A stretch of 64,000 nucleotides of DNA, from the NCBI RefSeq assembly GCF_026544205.1, contig NZ_JALNUI010000008.1, positions 62,001-126,000 on the forward strand, read 5' to 3'. Both the position numbers and the translations under genes were made by a program. The first letter of the stretch is position 1. Each line of letters starts with the position of its first letter. Source of the stretch: Curtobacterium sp. GC_Cur_3. GTDB taxonomy: Bacteria > Actinomycetota > Actinomycetes > Actinomycetales > Microbacteriaceae. The notes beneath the pieces were generated by a model, which saw only the letters and a list, made by a program, of their open reading frames with translations, ran no database searches and was not told the DNA's origin. Shown here piece after piece: positions 8,873 to 17,624 of this stretch.

Positions 8873-9436
8873 TCAGAGGCGGGCTGCGGCCATCGACGCG
8901 GCGATCCCGAGCACCGTCAGCGCCAGGATCGTCCACCCGTGAGTGCGGTGGACGATCGGCTGCGGGGCGACCGTCGCCGGGGGCGGTCCCTCCTGCGGTG
9001 CGGCCATCGGCACCCGCGCGAGCACCTCGGCGGCCGCGGCGTCGACGGTCAGCGGCACCGAGCCTCCCGGCCGGTCGAGCCGCAGGCGTGCCGTCGCCCG
9101 CGGGGCGATCCAGGTGCGGCGGTCGGGTTCGGAGGACTGGACCTCGAACCCGTACTTCGTGCGCACCCCGGTCACGCGCGGCCAGGCGTAGGACGAGGTG
9201 CGACGGACGTCCACGACGACCAGCGCCTCCGGTGTGAGTTCCAGTCGTGGCCGCCACAGGACCGCCCACGCGACGAACGCGACGCAGATGCTCGGGACGG
9301 GGACCAGCAGGGGCGAGGTTTCCCCGCGGCCGACGAACCCGAGGACGAGCAGCACGACGGCCACCACCCAGAGCCCGACCGCGAGCGACCGCATCCCGGG
9401 GGCGACGATGCGTGCGGTCCCGGGTGCTGTCTCCAT
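8873..9436 (-). CDS. PH-domain-like membrane protein, paralogue of 2085-2579
   Basis: 187 residues with two N-terminal membrane helices, a beta-rich domain starting LWRPRLELTPEALVVVDVRR and WPRVTGVRTKYGFEV, and a C-terminal anchor after a proline-rich linker. The family is widespread in Actinobacteria and has no known function. The ATG at 9436 is six bases from a TACCAT hexamer, which supports this start and a leaderless message. Residues 30-100 line up well with the small protein on the other side of the peptide-transporter block, suggesting an old duplication. A direct link with the transporters is only a positional inference. Confidence 0.75.
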   Translation of the reverse strand: METAPGTARIVAPGMRSLAVGLWVVAVVLLVLGFVGRGETSPLLVPVPSICVAFVAWAVLWRPRLELTPEALVVVDVRRTSSYAWPRVTGVRTKYGFEVQSSEPDRRTWIAPRATARLRLDRPGGSVPLTVDAAAAEVLARVPMAAPQEGPPPATVAPQPIVHRTHGWTILALTVLGIAASMAAARL

Positions 9437-9442
9437 CCTCCG

Positions 9443-9448
9443 ATGGTA
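9443..9448 (-). promoter_or_regulatory. Leaderless promoter -10, PH-domain gene
   Basis: Reads TACCAT on the minus strand with six bases between it and the ATG, so transcription would begin at or next to the start codon. Confidence 0.55.
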
Positions 9449-9487
9449 GGAGACCGCAGGTGCGAGGCCGCCCGATCGGAGGACGAC

Positions 9488-9967
9488 CTAGCCGACCAGG
9501 AGCTCGATCTGCTCGCGGATCGTCTCGGCCTTCGGGAAGCGCAGCCCCACGAGCCCGACGTGCCGCCACCGGACGATGCCGTCCGGCCCGATCACGAAGA
9601 CGGAGCGGCGCAGCCCGATCCCCGGGGCCCGGACGCCGTAGGCGCGGATGACGGACCCGGCCGTGTCGCTCAGCAGCGGGAAGGTGAGGGACGACCCGCG
9701 CGCGAAGGACTCGTGCGAGTCGAGCGCCTGCGGGCTGATGCCCCAGACGACGGCGCCGAGGTCCCCGAAGTCGTCGAGCTCCGCCTGGTAGCTGCAGAGC
9801 TGGGCGGTGCACACGGCGGTCGCGTCGCCCGGGTAGAAGGCGAGCACCGTGGTCCGACCGATCTCGGACCCGAGGTCGTACTGGTCGTCCGTGCGGACGC
9901 CGTCGCGGACGATCATGCCCGGCAAGGTGAAGGTCGGCGCCGGTTCGCCGATCTCGGGGATGCTCAT
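9488..9967 (-). CDS. Peroxiredoxin, AhpC/TSA (Bcp/AhpE-like)
   Basis: 159 residues with the thioredoxin-fold peroxiredoxin pattern. The active site lies in FYPGDATAVCTAQLCSY: the first cysteine occupies the peroxidatic position and the second, five residues on, is placed as the resolving cysteine of atypical two-cysteine Bcp-type enzymes. The usual PxxxT before it appears as PGDAT. It should reduce hydrogen peroxide and organic peroxides in the cytosol, using thioredoxin or mycothiol-linked reductants. The start at 9967 sits six bases from a TAGCGT hexamer. It is a single-gene unit next to, but separate from, the protease at 9988-10737. Confidence 0.88.
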   Translation of the reverse strand: MSIPEIGEPAPTFTLPGMIVRDGVRTDDQYDLGSEIGRTTVLAFYPGDATAVCTAQLCSYQAELDDFGDLGAVVWGISPQALDSHESFARGSSLTFPLLSDTAGSVIRAYGVRAPGIGLRRSVFVIGPDGIVRWRHVGLVGLRFPKAETIREQIELLVG

Positions 9968-9973
9968 GCGCTC

Positions 9974-9979
9974 ACGCTA
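9974..9979 (-). promoter_or_regulatory. Leaderless promoter -10, peroxiredoxin gene
   Basis: TAGCGT on the minus strand, six bases from the ATG at 9967. Confidence 0.6.
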
Positions 9980-9987
9980 GCGAGACG

Positions 9988-10737
9988 TCAGGAGAACCAG
10001 CCGGGGAACGCATGTGCGACCCATGGGTACCCGACGAACACCGCGGCGTCGAGCAGGCAGTGCGTGACGATGAGCGGCATCAGCCGGCCCCACCTCGTGT
10101 AGATCCAGCCGAACACGACGCCCATGACGGCGTTCCCGACGAAGGCGCCGAAACCCTGGTACAGGTGGTAGCTCCCGCGGAGCACGGCCGTCGACAGGAT
10201 GACCTGCCAGCGGCCCCAGCCGATCTCCCCGAGGCGGGCGTACAGGTAGCCGATGACGATGACCTCCTCCTGCAGCCCGGACCGGACGGCCGAGAGCAGC
10301 AGGACGGGGACCGTCCACCAGTAGGACCCGAGCGCCGCCGGGTCGACGTCCACCGTGAACCCGAGCGCCCGGCCGGTGAAGTAGAGCGCCAGCCCCGGGA
10401 TCCCGATGCACAGCGCGATGAGCACCGGCCCGCCGAGGTCCGGCTTCACGCGGAACCGGTCGATGCCGAGTCGGGACAGGTGCGGGCGCCGGGCGCTCCA
10501 GAGCAGGTAGCAGACCAGCGCGACCGGGGCCAGGTCCACCGCGATGCCGACGAGCTGCCGCGCCAGGTCGACGTACTGCACGGTGGTCGTCGACGAGTTG
10601 AGCGCCGTGGACTGCTGCCCGAGCGGGGTCGTCTGCGACAGGTCGTCGATGATCTGGAGCACCGAGTACAGCGCGCTCCCGCCCAGCGAGAGCATCAGGA
10701 CGATCGTGATCTCGATCCACGTTCGCCGTCGGCTCAT
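9988..10737 (-). CDS. CPBP-family intramembrane metalloprotease
   Basis: 249 residues with about seven membrane segments. The three motifs of the CPBP (CAAX-processing/Abi) family are present: QEEVIVIGYL with the paired glutamates, GSYHLYQG with a histidine, and THCLLDAAVF with a second histidine. The Arg of the classical EExxxR is replaced by Gly. These residues would bind the metal within the membrane. The substrate is unknown; relatives act in prenyl-protein processing, bacteriocin immunity or stress signalling, and none of these can be assigned here. ATG 10737 follows AGGAGT at good spacing, so this message has a leader. Confidence 0.85.
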   Translation of the reverse strand: MSRRRTWIEITIVLMLSLGGSALYSVLQIIDDLSQTTPLGQQSTALNSSTTTVQYVDLARQLVGIAVDLAPVALVCYLLWSARRPHLSRLGIDRFRVKPDLGGPVLIALCIGIPGLALYFTGRALGFTVDVDPAALGSYWWTVPVLLLSAVRSGLQEEVIVIGYLYARLGEIGWGRWQVILSTAVLRGSYHLYQGFGAFVGNAVMGVVFGWIYTRWGRLMPLIVTHCLLDAAVFVGYPWVAHAFPGWFS

Positions 10738-10769
10738 CTGCGGTACTCCTGTCGGTTGCGAACTACCGG

Positions 10770-10775
10770 TAGACT
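10770..10775 (+). promoter_or_regulatory. Candidate -10 for typA
   Basis: TAGACT, giving a predicted start near 10782 and a leader of about 90 bases before typA. The leader shows no clear riboswitch fold by eye. Confidence 0.5.
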
Positions 10776-10875
10776 GGCGTGTCGGGCGTTCTGCCCACGG
10801 GTGCGGTGCCGATCGACCAACGGGGTTGATCACCAGCTGGCCCGACACTCTCCCAGAAATTGAAGGATGTCCTGT

Positions 10876-12798
10876 ATGGCGCTCGCCACCCGGTCCGACC
10901 TGCGCAACGTCGCCATCGTGGCACACGTCGACCACGGCAAGACCACCCTCGTCGACGCGATGCTCACGCAGACCAACTCGTTCGACGCCCACTTCGAGGG
11001 CGAAGACCGCATGATGGACTCGAACGACCTCGAGCGCGAGAAGGGCATCACGATCCTCGCGAAGAACACGTCGGTGCTCTACAACGGCAAGCACGCGACC
11101 GAGTTCGGCGCGGACGGCCCCATCACCATCAACGTGATCGACACGCCCGGCCACGCCGACTTCGGTGGTGAGGTCGAGCGCGGCCTCTCCATGGTCGACG
11201 GTGTCGTGCTGCTCGTCGACGCCTCCGAAGGTCCCCTGCCCCAGACCCGCTTCGTGCTCCGCAAGGCGCTCGCCGCGAAGCTCCCGGTGATCCTGCTCGT
11301 CAACAAGACGGACCGGCCCGACTCCCGCATCGACGAGGTCGTCTCCGAGTCCCAGGACCTGCTCCTCGGCCTCGCCTCCGACCTGTCGGACGAGGTCGAC
11401 GACCTCGACCTCGACGCGATCCTCGACGTCCCGGTGGTCTACGCCTCGGGTCGCAACGGCGCCGCGTCGCGCAACAAGCCGAACGACGGCGAGCTGCCCG
11501 ACAACGACGACCTCGAGCCGCTGTTCGAAGCGATCCTCCAGCATGTCCCGGCCCCGAAGTACGACGACGAGCACCCGCTGCAGGCGCACGTCACGAACCT
11601 CGACGCCTCCCCGTTCCTCGGTCGCCTGGCGCTCCTGCGCATCTTCCACGGCACCATGAAGAAGGGGCAGACGGTCGCGTGGGTCAAGCACGACGGCACC
11701 GTCGTCAACGCCCGCATCACCGAGCTCCTCATCACGAAGGCGCTCGACCGCTACCCGGCCGAGTCGGCTGGCCCCGGTGACATCGTCGCCGTCGCCGGCT
11801 TCGACACGATCACCATCGGCGAGACCCTGACCGACCCCGAGGACGTCCGCCCGCTGCCGACCATCACGGTCGACGACCCGGCGATCTCGATGACGATCGG
11901 CACGAACACCAGCCCGCTCGTCGGCAAGGTCAAGGGCCACAAGCTGACCGCCCGCATGGTCAAGGAGCGCCTCGACCGCGAGCTCGTCGGCAACGTCTCG
12001 CTCAAGGTCCTCGACATCGGTCGCCCCGACGCGTGGGAGGTCCAGGGCCGTGGTGAGCTCGCACTCGCCATCCTGGTCGAGCAGATGCGTCGCGAGGGCT
12101 TCGAGCTCACCGTCGGCAAGCCGCAGGTCGTCACCAAGCGTGACGAGAACGGCAAGCTGCAGGAGCCGTACGAGCACATGACGATCGACACGCCGGAGGA
12201 GTACCTCGGCGCGATCACGCAGCTCATGGCCGCTCGCAAGGGCCGCATGGAGAACATGACGAACCACGGCACCGGCTGGGTGCGCATGGAGTTCATCGTC
12301 CCGTCGCGCGGCCTGATCGGCTTCCGCACGTCGTTCCTCACGGAGACCCGCGGCACCGGCATCGCCAACGCGATCTTCCACGGCTACGACGAGTGGGCCG
12401 GCGCGATCCAGACCCGCATCAACGGCTCGATCGTCTCCGACCGCTCCGGTGTGGTGACGCCGTTCGCCATCACGAACCTCCAGGAGCGGATGTCGTTCTT
12501 CGTCAACCCGACCGAAGAGGTCTACGAGGGCATGGTCATCGGCGAGAACTCGCGCGCCGACGACATGGACGTGAACATCACCAAGGAGAAGAAGCTCACC
12601 AACATGCGGTCGGCCAACGCCGACACGTTCGAGTCGATGACGCCGTCGCGTCAGCTCTCGTTGGAGGAGTGCCTCGAGTTCGCCCGTGAGGACGAGTGCG
12701 TCGAGGTCACCCCCGCCGCCGTGCGCATCCGCAAGGTCGAGCTCGACGCGTCGGCTCGCCAGCGCTCCTACGCGCGTCTCAAGCGCCAGGACGCGTAG
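10876..12798 (+). CDS. typA: Translational GTPase TypA/BipA
   Basis: 640 residues, the usual length for TypA. The GTPase domain begins [15 protein letters not shown] (P-loop AHVDHGKT), with DTPGHADF and NKTDRPD as the remaining G motifs. EF-G-like domains II, III and V follow, and the C-terminal TypA domain contains [16 protein letters not shown]. It binds the ribosome and helps assembly of the large subunit under stress and cold. ATG 10876 is preferred over ATG 10867 because GAAGGA at 10862-10867 lies eight bases upstream. It is a single-gene transcript closed by a strong hairpin. Confidence 0.97.
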   Translation: MALATRSDLRNVAIVAHVDHGKTTLVDAMLTQTNSFDAHFEGEDRMMDSNDLEREKGITILAKNTSVLYNGKHATEFGADGPITINVIDTPGHADFGGEVERGLSMVDGVVLLVDASEGPLPQTRFVLRKALAAKLPVILLVNKTDRPDSRIDEVVSESQDLLLGLASDLSDEVDDLDLDAILDVPVVYASGRNGAASRNKPNDGELPDNDDLEPLFEAILQHVPAPKYDDEHPLQAHVTNLDASPFLGRLALLRIFHGTMKKGQTVAWVKHDGTVVNARITELLITKALDRYPAESAGPGDIVAVAGFDTITIGETLTDPEDVRPLPTITVDDPAISMTIGTNTSPLVGKVKGHKLTARMVKERLDRELVGNVSLKVLDIGRPDAWEVQGRGELALAILVEQMRREGFELTVGKPQVVTKRDENGKLQEPYEHMTIDTPEEYLGAITQLMAARKGRMENMTNHGTGWVRMEFIVPSRGLIGFRTSFLTETRGTGIANAIFHGYDEWAGAIQTRINGSIVSDRSGVVTPFAITNLQERMSFFVNPTEEVYEGMVIGENSRADDMDVNITKEKKLTNMRSANADTFESMTPSRQLSLEECLEFAREDECVEVTPAAVRIRKVELDASARQRSYARLKRQDA

Positions 12799-12833
12799 CC
12801 GGACAGCACCATCCAGGAGGCACCGCCTCCGTC

Positions 12834-12872
12834 CGACGGCCCGGTCACCTCGTCGAGGTGGCCGGGCCGTCG
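12834..12872 (+). terminator. Hairpin terminator after typA
   Basis: Eighteen-base arms, complementary except for one G-T wobble, around a three-base loop: CGACGGCCCGGTCACCTC at 12834-12851 against 12855-12872. Confidence 0.87.
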
Positions 12873-12908
12873 GCGTCGGTGTCCGTTCTCGGCGTCGGTG
12901 TCGGGCGA

Positions 12909-12914
12909 TACGGT
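12909..12914 (+). promoter_or_regulatory. Leaderless promoter -10, M20 amidohydrolase
   Basis: TACGGT with six bases to the GTG at 12921. Confidence 0.6.
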
Positions 12915-12920
12915 GGACGG

Positions 12921-14111
12921 GTGACTCTCGACCTCCTCTCGCTGTACCAGGACCTGCACGCCCACCCGGAGCTCGGCTTCCAGGAGCACCGCACCGCCGG
13001 CATCGTCGCCGGCCACCTCGAGGACCTCGGCCTCGACGTCACCACGGGCGTCGGCGGGACGGGTGTCGTCGGGGTCCTGGCGAACGGCGAGGGTCCGGTC
13101 GTCTGGCTCCGCGCGGACATGGACGGCCTGCCGGTCGAGGAACGCACCGGACTGCCGTACGCCAGCACCCACCGCGGCGTCGACGAGACCGGCACCGAGG
13201 TCCCGACGATGCACGCCTGCGGCCACGACATCCACGTCACGTGGCTGCTCGGCACGCTCGAACGGCTCGTCGACACGCGTGCGGAGTGGTCCGGCACGGT
13301 CGTCGCCGTGTTCCAGCCCGCAGAAGAGGTCATCTCCGGCGCCCGCGCGATGCTCGAGGACGGCCTGGTCGACCGCTTCCCCACGCCCGACGTGGTCCTC
13401 GGCCAGCACTCCGCGCCGATCCCGGTCGGCACGGTCGCGGTCGGCTCCGGCGCGGTGATGGCGTCGAGCGACCGCTTCACGGTGACGTTCAACGGCCGCG
13501 GCGCCCACGGGTCCGCCCCGCAGGCCTCGCTCGACCCGATCGTCACCGCGGCGTCGGCGGTCGTCCGCCTGCAGACCGTCGTCTCGCGCGAGGTCGGCCC
13601 GAACGACGCCGGCGTCGTCACCGTCGGCAGCTTCCACGCGGGCACCCGGCCGAACATCATCCCGGACACGGCCGTCATCGAGATCTCCACCCGCGCCCGC
13701 AACGAGGACACCCGCGCCCGGATCGTCGCCTCCATCGAGCGCATCGTCCGCGCCGAGAGCGAGGCCGGCGGGCTCGCCGCCCCGACCATCGCGCGGGCGC
13801 CGGGTGCGGACGTGCTCGTCAACGACGCCGACCAGGCCGCCCGCGTGCTCGAGGCCGTCGGCGCCGTCGTGCCGCGGGCCCTCGACATCGAGTCCGGCCT
13901 CGCCATGGCGTCCGAGGACGTCGGCCAGCTCGCCACCGCCGCCGGCGTGCCCCTCGTCTACTGGTTCACCGGCATCACGGACCCCGAGCTCTTCGAGCGC
14001 GGCGAGGACATCCCGAGCAACCACTCGCCGTTCTACGCGCCGCAGGCGGAGACGGCGATCCCGGTGGGTGTCGACGCGCTGGTCGCGGCCACGCGCGTCA
14101 ACGTGCGCTGA
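12921..14111 (+). CDS. M20-family amidohydrolase
   Basis: 396 residues of the peptidase M20D / amidohydrolase group (relatives act as IAA-amino acid hydrolases, hippurate hydrolases and N-acyl-aminoacylases). Metal-binding features include HAHPELGFQEHRT, MHACGHDIHVTWLLG and the glutamates in QPAEEVISGARAMLEDG; the dimerisation domain starts near GRGAHGSAPQ. It should remove an acyl group from an amino acid or peptide in the cytosol, with an unknown natural substrate. The frame is open well upstream, but GTG 12921 is where the homologous part begins (VTLDLLSLYQDLHAHPEL) and it fits the leaderless promoter. Confidence 0.88.
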   Translation: MTLDLLSLYQDLHAHPELGFQEHRTAGIVAGHLEDLGLDVTTGVGGTGVVGVLANGEGPVVWLRADMDGLPVEERTGLPYASTHRGVDETGTEVPTMHACGHDIHVTWLLGTLERLVDTRAEWSGTVVAVFQPAEEVISGARAMLEDGLVDRFPTPDVVLGQHSAPIPVGTVAVGSGAVMASSDRFTVTFNGRGAHGSAPQASLDPIVTAASAVVRLQTVVSREVGPNDAGVVTVGSFHAGTRPNIIPDTAVIEISTRARNEDTRARIVASIERIVRAESEAGGLAAPTIARAPGADVLVNDADQAARVLEAVGAVVPRALDIESGLAMASEDVGQLATAAGVPLVYWFTGITDPELFERGEDIPSNHSPFYAPQAETAIPVGVDALVAATRVNVR

Positions 14112-14199
14112 CGCTTGCACCGCACTGGTGGCCCTGGCCGGCCCCGGCAGTGACGTGACACTCCCAGGCAACGCAGGCCGAGCCTCCCGCCCGATCGGT

Positions 14200-14205
14200 T
14201 ACGGT
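14200..14205 (+). promoter_or_regulatory. Leaderless promoter -10, lipoprotein gene
   Basis: TACGGT with six bases to the ATG at 14212. Confidence 0.6.
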
Positions 14206-14211
14206 CAGCGC

Positions 14212-14757
14212 ATGCGCAACCGGATGACGACCCCCATCGTGGCCGCCGTGGCGGCCGGCATCGCCCTGGCCGGCCTGACGGGCTGCTCCGCGGACTCCGT
14301 GAAGCAGGCCACCGACCTCGGGTCCTCGGTCGCCTCAGACGTCAGCGACGGCGTGCGGAACATCGACGGATCCGCCATCGAGCAGGGCATGGCGAACGTC
14401 GCCGGCGGCATCGACGGCGCGCTCGACACGGCGCTCAAGGGTGCGAACGTGACGTCCGACGGCAAGGTGCCCGACGGCTTCCCGGCGTCGACCGTGCCGC
14501 TCGTGGACGGCACGGTCCTGGGCGGCGGCACCGGCCCGAACGGCTCCGGCTGGGTCGTGCAGGTCCAGACCCCGAGCGTGGAGGACTTCGGCGCGGCCAC
14601 CCAGCAGCTGACGGACGCCGGGTTCACCGAGTCGGCCAAGCGTGCGGACAGCTCGAGCGCCTTCGGGATCTTCCGGAGCGACGACCACCGTCTGGTGCTG
14701 ACGTTCTCGAAGTCCGACGGCGGCGCGACGGCCACGTACATCGTCACGCCGCGCTAG
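14212..14757 (+). CDS. Secreted lipoprotein of unknown function
   Basis: 181 residues. A short basic start, a hydrophobic core and the lipobox LTGC with Cys25 mark it as a lipoprotein. The mature part has a region rich in Ser, Asp and Gly, then a compact domain with VPLVDGTVLGGG and GFTESAKRADSSSAFGIF that looks like a small alpha-beta fold. I do not recognise the family; similar proteins are common in Microbacteriaceae. It stands alone between the amidohydrolase and mshB, and each has its own predicted leaderless promoter. Confidence 0.75.
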   Translation: MRNRMTTPIVAAVAAGIALAGLTGCSADSVKQATDLGSSVASDVSDGVRNIDGSAIEQGMANVAGGIDGALDTALKGANVTSDGKVPDGFPASTVPLVDGTVLGGGTGPNGSGWVVQVQTPSVEDFGAATQQLTDAGFTESAKRADSSSAFGIFRSDDHRLVLTFSKSDGGATATYIVTPR

Positions 14758-14775
14758 GCGCACGGGGCCGTCCCG

Positions 14776-14781
14776 TACCCT
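14776..14781 (+). promoter_or_regulatory. Leaderless promoter -10, mshB
   Basis: TACCCT with seven bases to the ATG at 14789. Confidence 0.6.
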
Positions 14782-14788
14782 TGCACTG

Positions 14789-16033
14789 ATGTCGAACGCC
14801 CCCGCGACCCGCCCCGAGCGCGTCCTCTTCGTGCACGCCCACCCCGACGACGAGACCCTCGCGTCCGGCGGCACCATCGCCACGCTGCTCGAGCTCGGCG
14901 CCGAGGTGACCGTGCTCACCGCGACCCGGGGCGAGCGCGGCGAGATGCTGACCGCGGCGCTCGCGCCCCTGGCGGGCGACGGCCCGCGGGTGGCCGCGCA
15001 CCGCGAGCGCGAGATCGCCGCAGCGCTGGCGGCACTCGGTGGCCCGGCGCACCTGTGGCTCGGGGGACCGGGCGCCCGCCCGACCGACCTGCCGGCCCGC
15101 CGGTACACCGACTCCGGCATGCAGTGGGGTGCCGACGGCCGCGCGGTCGCCGCCGACGACGCCCCCGCCGACTCGCTCACCGCGGCCGACCTCGGCGAGG
15201 TCGTGGACGACGTCCGCGCCGCGATCCGGTCCACGATGGCCGACGCCGTCGTCAGCTACGCGGACGACGGCGGCTACGGCCACCCCGACCACGTGCGCGT
15301 GCACAACGCGGCGCGGTACGCCGCCCGTGCCGAGGACGTCCCCTTCTCGATGATCGTCGACCCGGCGTCCGGCGAGCAGGACGTCACCGTCGACGTGCAG
15401 CCCGTCCGGGCGAAGGTGCGCGCGGCGATCGAGCAGTACCGGTCGCAGGTCACGGTCGACCCCGTCGACCCCGCGGACCCGACGGCGCTGTCCTGGGTGA
15501 TGCCGCACGGTGTCCGCCAGCACGCGCCGGCGGTCGAGGCCTTCCGCCACGACGCACCGCCCACGGCACCCGCACCGGAGACGTACGCCGAGATGACCCC
15601 GGCGGGCAAGGTGTCCTCGGTCGTCGTGGCCCTGGTGCTCGGGCTGCTCGCCGGTGGCCTCGGCACGGTGACCCACCAGCAGACGATCGGGTCGTTCCCG
15701 ATCGGCCTCGTCCTGACCACGCTGATCATCGTCGGCCTGACCGTCGGCGTCCGGCTGCTGTACCGCTCGCGCGCCATGGTGGCCGCGATCGGCATCGGCG
15801 TCATCGTCGCCACGCAGGTGCTCGTGTCCGTCGGTGGGCAGAGCTCGCCGCTCGTGCTGGCGAACACCGCCGGGTACGTGTGGACGTTCGGACCGGCGGC
15901 CGTCGCGATGCTGGCGCTGGCGTGGCCGGACCTGTCCGCAGCGCGCGCCGCCGCCGGCCGTCCTGGCGGTCCCGGGGCCGGCGCGGCGTCGTCTGTCGCT
16001 GGACGGTCAGGCTCGTCCGCGGGTCGCGGGTAG
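14789..16033 (+). CDS. mshB: Mycothiol deacetylase MshB fused to a membrane domain
   Basis: 414 residues in two parts. Residues 1-265 are a PIG-L/LmbE deacetylase: HAHPDDETLASGG holds the zinc-binding His-Asp, and GGYGHPDHVRVH the other histidines. RRYTDSGMQWG matches the MshB subgroup, which removes acetate from GlcNAc-inositol during mycothiol synthesis. Residues about 270-400 contain four hydrophobic helices and a Gly/Ala-rich tail. In mycobacteria a separate small membrane-protein gene (Rv1171) follows mshB; here the two seem fused, which would hold the enzyme at the membrane. fdxA follows immediately, the same order as in mycobacteria. An MshB-like deacetylase with another substrate remains possible. 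Confidence 0.82.
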   Translation: MSNAPATRPERVLFVHAHPDDETLASGGTIATLLELGAEVTVLTATRGERGEMLTAALAPLAGDGPRVAAHREREIAAALAALGGPAHLWLGGPGARPTDLPARRYTDSGMQWGADGRAVAADDAPADSLTAADLGEVVDDVRAAIRSTMADAVVSYADDGGYGHPDHVRVHNAARYAARAEDVPFSMIVDPASGEQDVTVDVQPVRAKVRAAIEQYRSQVTVDPVDPADPTALSWVMPHGVRQHAPAVEAFRHDAPPTAPAPETYAEMTPAGKVSSVVVALVLGLLAGGLGTVTHQQTIGSFPIGLVLTTLIIVGLTVGVRLLYRSRAMVAAIGIGVIVATQVLVSVGGQSSPLVLANTAGYVWTFGPAAVAMLALAWPDLSAARAAAGRPGGPGAGAASSVAGRSGSSAGRG

Positions 16034-16036
16034 ACT
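16031..16036 (+). promoter_or_regulatory. Candidate -10 for fdxA
   Basis: TAGACT begins at the mshB stop codon itself. It would start RNA near 16043, leaving a 30-base leader with GAAGGGA before the fdxA GTG. Confidence 0.5.
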
Positions 16037-16071
16037 CGGACCCGCTCGTTTCCGAAGGGAGCACCCCGACC

Positions 16072-16389
16072 GTGACCTACGTGATCGCCCAGCCCTGTGT
16101 CGACGTCAAGGACCGTGCGTGCATCGACGAATGCCCCGTCGACTGCATCTACGAAGGCGACCGGTCGCTGTACATCCACCCCGACGAATGCGTCGACTGC
16201 GGTGCGTGTGAGCCCGTCTGCCCGGTCGAGGCCATCTACTACGAGGACGACCTCCCCGACCAGTGGGCCGACTACTACAAGGCCAACGTCGAGTTCTTCG
16301 AGGAGATCGGTTCGCCCGGCGGCGCCGCCAAGGTCGGCGTGATCCACCAGGACCACGCGGTCATCATGGCCGAGCCCGCTCGCGGCTGA
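16072..16389 (+). CDS. fdxA: Seven-iron ferredoxin FdxA
   Basis: 105 residues starting VTYVIAQPCVDVKDRAC. The cysteines follow the [3Fe-4S][4Fe-4S] ferredoxin pattern: C-x7-C-x3-CPVDC in the first half and CVDCGACEPVCPVEA in the second, followed by the C-terminal extension found in mycobacterial FdxC. It carries electrons in the cytosol, for example to cytochromes P450 or other reductases. GTG 16072 is preceded by GAAGGGA at 16054-16060. dapC follows after 13 bases, so the two are probably cotranscribed; this fdxA-dapC pairing is a standard actinobacterial arrangement. Confidence 0.95.
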   Translation: MTYVIAQPCVDVKDRACIDECPVDCIYEGDRSLYIHPDECVDCGACEPVCPVEAIYYEDDLPDQWADYYKANVEFFEEIGSPGGAAKVGVIHQDHAVIMAEPARG

Positions 16390-16402
16390 GCCGACACTCC
16401 TC

Positions 16403-17521
16403 GTGGCGCTCGACCTCCCCGACTTCCCCTGGGACCAGCTCGTCCCGTTCAAGCAGCGCGCCGCCGAGCACGAGGGCGGCATCGTCGACCTGAGTGTCGG
16501 ATCGCCGGTGGACCCGACGCCAGCACTCGTCCGCACCGCGCTGGCCGAGGCCACCGACGCGCACGCCTACCCGCAGGTCGCCGGCACCCCGGCCCTCCGC
16601 CAGGCCATCGCCGACTGGTACGGCCGACGGCACGGCGTGCAGCTGACCGAGGACCAGACCCTGCCGACGATCGGCTCGAAGGAGTTCATCGCCGGGCTGG
16701 CGCTCTGGCTCGGCATCGGCCGCGGTGACACCGTCGTGTTCCCCGCCGCCGCGTACCCGACCTACGAGCTCGGAGCGGCACTCGTCGGTGCCACCGCCCT
16801 GGCGTCGGACGACCCGGCCGCCTGGCCCGACGGCACGAAGCTCGTGTGGCTGAACTCGCCCGGCAACCCCGACGGCCGGGTGCTCACGATCGAGGAGCTC
16901 CGCGCCGCCGTCGCCCGCGCCCGTGAACTCGGCGCCGTCATCGTCGGCGACGAGTGCTACGCCGAGCTCGGCTGGGAACCGCCGTACGACACCACCCCGA
17001 CGCCGACCATCCTCGACCCGCGTGTCGTGGGGGACTCGGTCGACGGCGTGCTGAGCGTGTACTCGCTCTCCAAGCAGTCGAACCTGGCCGGGTACCGCGC
17101 CGCATTCGTCGCCGGTGACGCCGCCGTCCTGGCCGAGGTCCTCGCCGTCCGCAAGCACACCGGCATGATGCCGCCGCTGCCCGTGCAGCAGGCCATGGTC
17201 GTCGCGCTGCAGGACACCGCCCACGTGCAGCAGCAGAAGGCGAAGTACCGTGCCCGTCGCGGCATGCTCCGCCGGGCGTTCGAGGGCGCCGGCTTCCGGG
17301 TCGACCACAGCGAGGCCGGGCTCTACCTCTGGGTGACGCGCGGCGAACCGGCGCTCGACACCGTGGCGTGGCTGGCCGAGCAGGGGATCCTCGTCGCACC
17401 GGGCACGTTCTACGGCGAGGCCGGGGGCGAGCACGTGCGCGTCGCCCTGACCGCGACCGACGAACGCATCGCCGCGGCCGCCCAGCGCCTCACCAGCGGA
17501 CACCGGCTCGGCGCCGACTGA
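16403..17521 (+). CDS. dapC: N-succinyldiaminopimelate aminotransferase DapC
   Basis: 372 residues, PLP fold type I. SLSKQSNLAGYRAAF carries the lysine that binds PLP; NSPGNPDGRV and GDECYAELGW supply the Asn and Asp that hold the cofactor. It converts N-succinyl-2-amino-6-ketopimelate and glutamate to N-succinyl-LL-diaminopimelate, a lysine and cell-wall precursor. The assignment rests on the fold plus the location directly behind fdxA and near dapD and dapE, which supply the steps before and after it. The GTG start at 16403 fits the short gap to fdxA. Confidence 0.9.
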   Translation: MALDLPDFPWDQLVPFKQRAAEHEGGIVDLSVGSPVDPTPALVRTALAEATDAHAYPQVAGTPALRQAIADWYGRRHGVQLTEDQTLPTIGSKEFIAGLALWLGIGRGDTVVFPAAAYPTYELGAALVGATALASDDPAAWPDGTKLVWLNSPGNPDGRVLTIEELRAAVARARELGAVIVGDECYAELGWEPPYDTTPTPTILDPRVVGDSVDGVLSVYSLSKQSNLAGYRAAFVAGDAAVLAEVLAVRKHTGMMPPLPVQQAMVVALQDTAHVQQQKAKYRARRGMLRRAFEGAGFRVDHSEAGLYLWVTRGEPALDTVAWLAEQGILVAPGTFYGEAGGEHVRVALTATDERIAAAAQRLTSGHRLGAD

Positions 17522-17612
17522 CGTCCCGACTGTTCACCCGGCGTCTTCCGCAATCGTGGGGTCCCACCGGATCCTGAGGTCCCAGGTGTGCACGATCGAC
17601 AGACGGCGCGAT

Positions 17613-17618
17613 TAGGCT
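17613..17618 (+). promoter_or_regulatory. Leaderless promoter -10, gltA
   Basis: TAGGCT with six bases to the GTG at 17625. Confidence 0.62.
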
Positions 17619-17624
17619 GTCAGC

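Noticed and set aside
9988..12381. A 797-residue minus-strand protein joining an antisense region of typA to the CPBP protease
   Set aside because: Only the last 249 residues, starting MSRRRTWIEITIV after a good ribosome site, are homologous; the rest is the shadow of typA.
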